NCBI GenBank assembly: GCA_011009095.1
Contig: VTPC01091030.1
Span: 321,550 to 385,549, forward strand
Direction: 5' to 3'
DNA length: 64,000 bases
Origin: Ignelater luminosus
Taxonomy: Eukaryota > Arthropoda > Insecta > Coleoptera > Elateridae
Part shown: one piece after another, positions 59,727-64,000 of the stretch
How positions within the stretch are numbered: the stretch's first letter is position 1
Layout of the letters: each line of letters begins with the position of its first letter
Program-made: the position numbers and the translations under genes
The notes under the pieces: generated by a model
The model's database searches: none
The model's input: the letters and a program-made list of their open reading frames with translations, nothing else
What the model was told of the DNA's origin: nothing

Positions 59727-62645
59727 TGCTACTTTTGTAATGTGCATCTTGATATGAGCTTTAAACTGGCATCTCTTGGATTTGCTTCATGTACAGTTCT
59801 TTTATTGTATCTTTCATTTGTTTTCTTCACTTGAATTTGAGATTAGATATATCATTGATAATGGTGACTCATAAAATATCAAGATTTAATAAAGCTAAAT
59901 AATCTCAAAAATTAAAAATCAAGAATTATTTGTGTAAAATTACAAAACAATTATTTTAAGAAGATTTTAATTAATAAATAAAAAGGAAAAAAAATTAAGG
60001 TTGAACTGCTTAATTTTCTTTTAGTGCGTTTTACTTTGGTAAAATTCCAATTTAAATAATACAAATAATTCCAAACACATTTTATTTTTATAATTATTAA
60101 ATCACAAAAGTTTGAATTTTTTGCAGCAAAAACAAGTTTACTTTTAATTTGTGTTTGATAAAAGGCATATAATGTCAAGAAATCTTAGTTTCAAATATTC
60201 GAAAAATAAAATAATATTTTATTGTAAAACATGATGGTTTTTATTTTTAATTGAATTTAATTTCATAGTTTTGTCACACTGATGAACTGATAACATCTTT
60301 ATTAAAAAGTGTATAATAGGCAACCGGTAATACACGAATTGGCAAAACGCCTAGTGAGCAGACAACCTTAACTACGACATAAAATTTAAATATTACATTG
60401 TGCTTATTAATTCCTAACAGTAATTTATTAGTGCACTTGATGAATTAGAGATTTAATATTATATTTTAATACTTAACAGCGTATCAGAACAAAAAAGTAA
60501 TTAAATAAAATTTCAATTAAGGAAAAGATTAAAATAGTTTTTGCTCGTTAAAATGTTCTTTAATTATTTTCAATTCTGTATGGGTACATACTTGACAGTT
60601 ATCTCTTAGGTTTAAACTTATTATTTACTTATGTTTTTATATTCTTGGAGATTATTATAAAAAACTTTTATTTAACTTGTTACTTTCATCAAATGTGTCT
60701 TATTGTTTTATTCACTTCAGAGTGATTTATCATTTTGCTTTTTGATGTCTGGACTATGATCTGTTATAATTTTGATTTATATTCACTGACCATTTTAAAT
60801 ACTGTAAATGTGTATCTTTTGGAAATAATTTGTTTAAACTTGAGCATTATTAGCTTTACAGAATAAAGATATTTAGTTAGGTACTGCTTTTGCACTAATT
60901 TTTGAAGTGTAAAATTTAATATCTATATAATCTATAGTTTTCTCCTAGGTTCTTGTAGACCTTAGGTTTCTATAAATGTCTGACCTCAACTCTAGGCAAG
61001 TATATGAGGGTTTGGCCTTCTGTCCCTTTTTTTCTAATAATTAGAAAAAAATATTATTATATATGGAAACATTTAACTTCGTAAACAGATTGCAGAACTC
61101 AGCAATAAATACCAATTATTTCCTGGCAGTACAGCAGTTTAAAAATGTGAAAATATTGTTTTGAAGAAATTTGGCATACCATGTCACTATCTGTTCTCAA
61201 TCTTGGTAGCAGATAGGATGAATTACATAAAACAAAAGAAACCAAAACAGAACTTTAAATGAGAAGAGTGTAACATTGTCAAAATTTCAATTTTTTTAAT
61301 GCCTGTACTTGGAATCTATAAAAGCAAAGCCAGGAAAGTTTTAGTTTGATACTGTTTTAGACAGATGTAACTGTAGAAAAAAAGCAAAACTTTTATTTAT
61401 CATCTGGATTCTTAGTCTTTTAACTACTTACTTTAATATTCATCGGGTAATTTTGTCTAGGGTAGATCAGGAACTGTTGTGGTCAGACAGTAAAACTTTT
61501 CTAATCATTAATCGATTGACTGAAATCCATTCATGCAAAGGAAGAGTTAATCTTAAATTAGGAAATAAACCATTCAATTAATCTTCAGCCTATGTTCTTC
61601 AATGAGACAACATCTTACATCTTTCAGGCATAAACAAATTAATAGAGGTAAGGTTGTTTCTGGCAAAAAAGACAAAACAAGATTTCTGATTGTGCTGTGT
61701 ATTACTACATATATACTTAAATGCTAACTTAGAGAAATATGTAAATCTGATTACCAAGTTTCAAGCTGGTAGCGCTGGAGCAGAAGGAACTCTATCAGCA
61801 AGATACACAAAATTGGTAAAACAATTTTTCAAGATGCTCTTCATCTAGGAGGGAAAATGTTAGATATTAATCTTTTGAAATGTTTATTATGTAAGAAGGA
61901 GGAATGATTTTATTTATTTGTTTAACTTTCTCCTCTCCATTCTTCATTATTTTCCTTTAGTGGAAGCTTGTACTTTTTATTAAAGATTTTTAGCTAAAAC
62001 ACAAAAGAAGTTTAAGAAATTCTAAGATAGTCACATACTGAAATATACAGAAAACTGAAGATAATTTCAGTAATTCCTACATATAGATATTTAAAAGAAA
62101 TCATAACGCCATAAAGAAATAAGGACCTGCCGTATAGGCAACACCCTTATCACTCATTTAATGAAACGATTACAATTAATAATGTTAGTGTTAAATATGC
62201 AAACTTTATTATTCTTAATAATATTAGATTCTAGATTTAAAAATAATTAACATAAACAGAAAAGAATTGATTTACTCTTTAAACTTAATTTATCAATGGG
62301 CGTTTAAATTTTAACCGTTCAAACATAAGTATGGCAACCCTGTAAATGTGGAGTAACTTTTAAAATGAATGATGTGTCTGTCAAATGTGTCACATCAAGT
62401 TTAATTTTCTAAATTCATTTTTAAGCGTTTAGTACAAATAAATCTGGTATAATTATGATTTAAATGTGAATAAGGTGGCATATTCCCTAGATAGATAAGT
62501 CTCTGTAAATATATTATCGAAAAGCATCTATTAAAAAACCAATAAAGTATTTGTTGTGACGTGGAGTGAGGTTATGTACCGTACAATCTGTTAATTAATA
62601 ATATTGAGATTTTGTACTTTCTCTAGTATTTTATAAGTTGTAAAT
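59727..62645. other. fax-GOLT1 intergenic region, no gene recognised
   Basis: AT-rich DNA between two divergent genes. It must hold the GOLT1 promoter and 5' UTR at its right end and probably further fax control DNA at its left end. No open frame over 75 codons, RNA gene or repeat family was recognised. The GOLT1 start of transcription could not be placed; TGACGTGG at about 62557 is a possible CRE-like half of its promoter. Confidence 0.4.
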
Positions 62646-63241
62646 ATGTTTGAAATTTCCGACACACAAAGTAAGTATTGATCTTATTTATGAATGTATA
62701 AAAGTGTAATTTACATGTGGAAATCTTTCAGAAATTGGAGTTGGTTTAGCAGGATTTGGAGTGTTCTTCCTTTTTCTAGGTGTACTTATGTTATTTGATA
62801 AAAGTTTACTTGCTTTAGGAAATGTAAATATAAACTGTAATATATTTGCTGAGTTTATGAAGTAATGTTATGTTTTAGATTTTGTTTATTGCCGGATTAT
62901 CATGCGTTATTGGACTGGAACGTACATTTCGATTCTTTTTTCAAAGACATAAAGTAAAAGCATCAATAGCATTCTTTGGTGGAATTATAGTAGTATTAGC
63001 TGGCTGGCCAATTATAGGAATGTTATTAGAAACATACGGATTTGTATTATTATTTAGTGGATTTTTCCCAGTTGCTGTTAATTTTATAAGAAGAGTACCT
63101 GTTTTAGGAACAATATTAAATATGCCTGGTATTAGCAGGGTGAGTATAATATGAATTTTATTTTGGATATGTGATTCTTATTCTTATTAATTTCAGTTAG
63201 TGGATAAATTAGCTGGTGATACAAGTAGAACAATGGTGTGA
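62646..63241 (+). CDS. GOLT1: GOLT1/Got1 vesicle transport protein, four exons, complete
   Basis: Got1 proteins are small tetraspanning Golgi/ER membrane proteins that help ER-Golgi vesicle traffic and fusion. Exons: 62646-62670, 62732-62823, 62879-63139 and 63197-63241, all with GT donors and AG acceptors (GTAAGT, GTAAAT, GTGAGT; TTTCAG, TTTTAG, TTTCAG). The joined frame is 140 residues, against 138 in human GOLT1B. It starts MFEISDTQKIGVGLAGFGVF and contains the invariant GLERTFRFFFQ, GWPIIGM and FIRRVPVLGT, ending VDKL…TMV. Four hydrophobic segments lie at ~12-30, 38-52, 68-86 and 90-108. Introns are short (61, 55 and 57 bases). No disrupting change was seen. Confidence 0.96.
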
Positions 63242-63257
63242 TTAGAGTGATGTGTTC

Positions 63258-63263
63258 AATAAA
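63258..63263 (+). terminator. GOLT1 poly(A) signal (first candidate)
   Basis: AATAAA 17 bases after the stop codon. Further AATAAA words lie at about 63342, 63592 and 63611, so alternative 3' ends are possible; in AT-rich DNA the choice cannot be made from sequence. Confidence 0.4.
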
Positions 63264-64000
63264 CTAAACTTAAAATATATAATTTTCCAGAAGAGAGAAA
63301 AACCCTCAAAGAAACTTTAAAATCCTGTATCCATTGTGCATAATAAATGTCAGTCTAGCCAATAATTACTTATAGTAGGTGTCTATATCATTTGATAATT
63401 TAAAATTGTTCATATTCAGTTAATGATGGTGAAAAAGAAAAGGTAATCAATGGGTTATTATGTTTTATAAACGAGCGGTCTCAAAATTTGTTTTGTAATG
63501 TTTCAAGAGGATTGTTAAAAGTACTGAGTTTACAGTGATTGCATTTTGTAATGTAAATAATACGAAAAAAAAACTGTATACATATTTTTAAATAAAAAAT
63601 ATAAGATAATAAATTATTTGATTGTGTAATTCTTTTGTGTTGAATGATGTTCTTTATTTAAACAAACAGAAAGCTTGAATCGTAGGTTTTTTTTTATAAG
63701 ACCATAAACTTTGCCTCATTATACTAATTACAAATGATGATAAAAGCATGTAATGAGTTTAGTTTTGAAGAACAAGTTTATAGTGGACGTTTTCAATGTT
63801 ACACAGGATAATACTTAAAATTAATAAATGCATATAAATCCAAATAAAAGTTGGAAAAGGGAAACTAGTTGTTTGTAAATGTAATGAAGCAAATATCTAT
63901 GTAGTGCCAAGTTGTAAGGGTGTAAGTCACAAATATCTTTACTGTTTCACACCGAAAGATTATTGGCATTTTGCAATGTGTACAGCTTTTTTCAAAAAAA
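63264..64000. other. GOLT1 3' flank, no gene recognised
   Basis: AT-rich sequence that may be part of the GOLT1 3' UTR and then intergenic DNA. No open frame, RNA gene or repeat was recognised. Confidence 0.4.

Overview
The window looks like nuclear DNA of an insect, probably holometabolous and possibly a beetle; the order is a guess. The base composition is AT-rich, coding density is very low, and spliced genes sit among R1, Jockey and RTE-type LINE remnants, a foldback MITE, a DNA transposon and several satellite families. All family assignments come from reading translated motifs, not from searches.

Only two host genes can be supported, both at the right end and arranged head to head about 3.2 kb apart. 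On the minus strand, 59109-59399 is the first coding exon of failed axon connections (fax), a GST-fold/metaxin-like protein. Its splice donor opens an intron that appears to run leftward for at least 59 kb, out of the window; no further fax exon was recognised. On the plus strand, 62646-63241 is a complete four-exon gene for GOLT1/Got1, a 140-residue Golgi vesicle-transport membrane protein.

Almost everything left of 59 kb is therefore probably fax intron 1 filled with repeats. From left to right: an R1 remnant, a 130-bp tandem repeat and an RTE-like LINE (2.6-4.3 kb); a near-perfect foldback MITE (8.16-8.41 kb); GC-rich minisatellites (13.3 and 32.8 kb); a second R1 piece among hairpin-forming minisatellites (26.5-30 kb); satellite A (33.5-34.8, 39.4, 42.5-44.3 and 45.7-47.3 kb); a broken LTR-element fossil (34.8-36.3 kb); an internally deleted DNA transposon with 59-bp terminal inverted repeats (38.15-38.88 kb); an RTE/CR1-like LINE inside satellite A (44.3-45.65 kb); satellite B (50.2-51.5 and 54.1-54.45 kb) split by a Jockey LINE that is itself split by another LINE (51.6-54.1 kb); and a diverged array C (56-57.4 kb).

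The most interesting signals are: (1) two abutting 3'/5' splice-site motifs (polypyrimidine-CAG|GTRAG) on the fax strand at 28124/28123 and 1359/1358, which look like recursive-splicing ratchet points dividing the giant intron into pieces of about 31 and 27 kb; (2) a minisatellite whose monomers carry a short palindromic core with paired, apparently compensatory changes; (3) satellites A and B, which share a CCAAGACCAAAA-type motif and hairpin potential and show alternating-length (dimeric) organisation.
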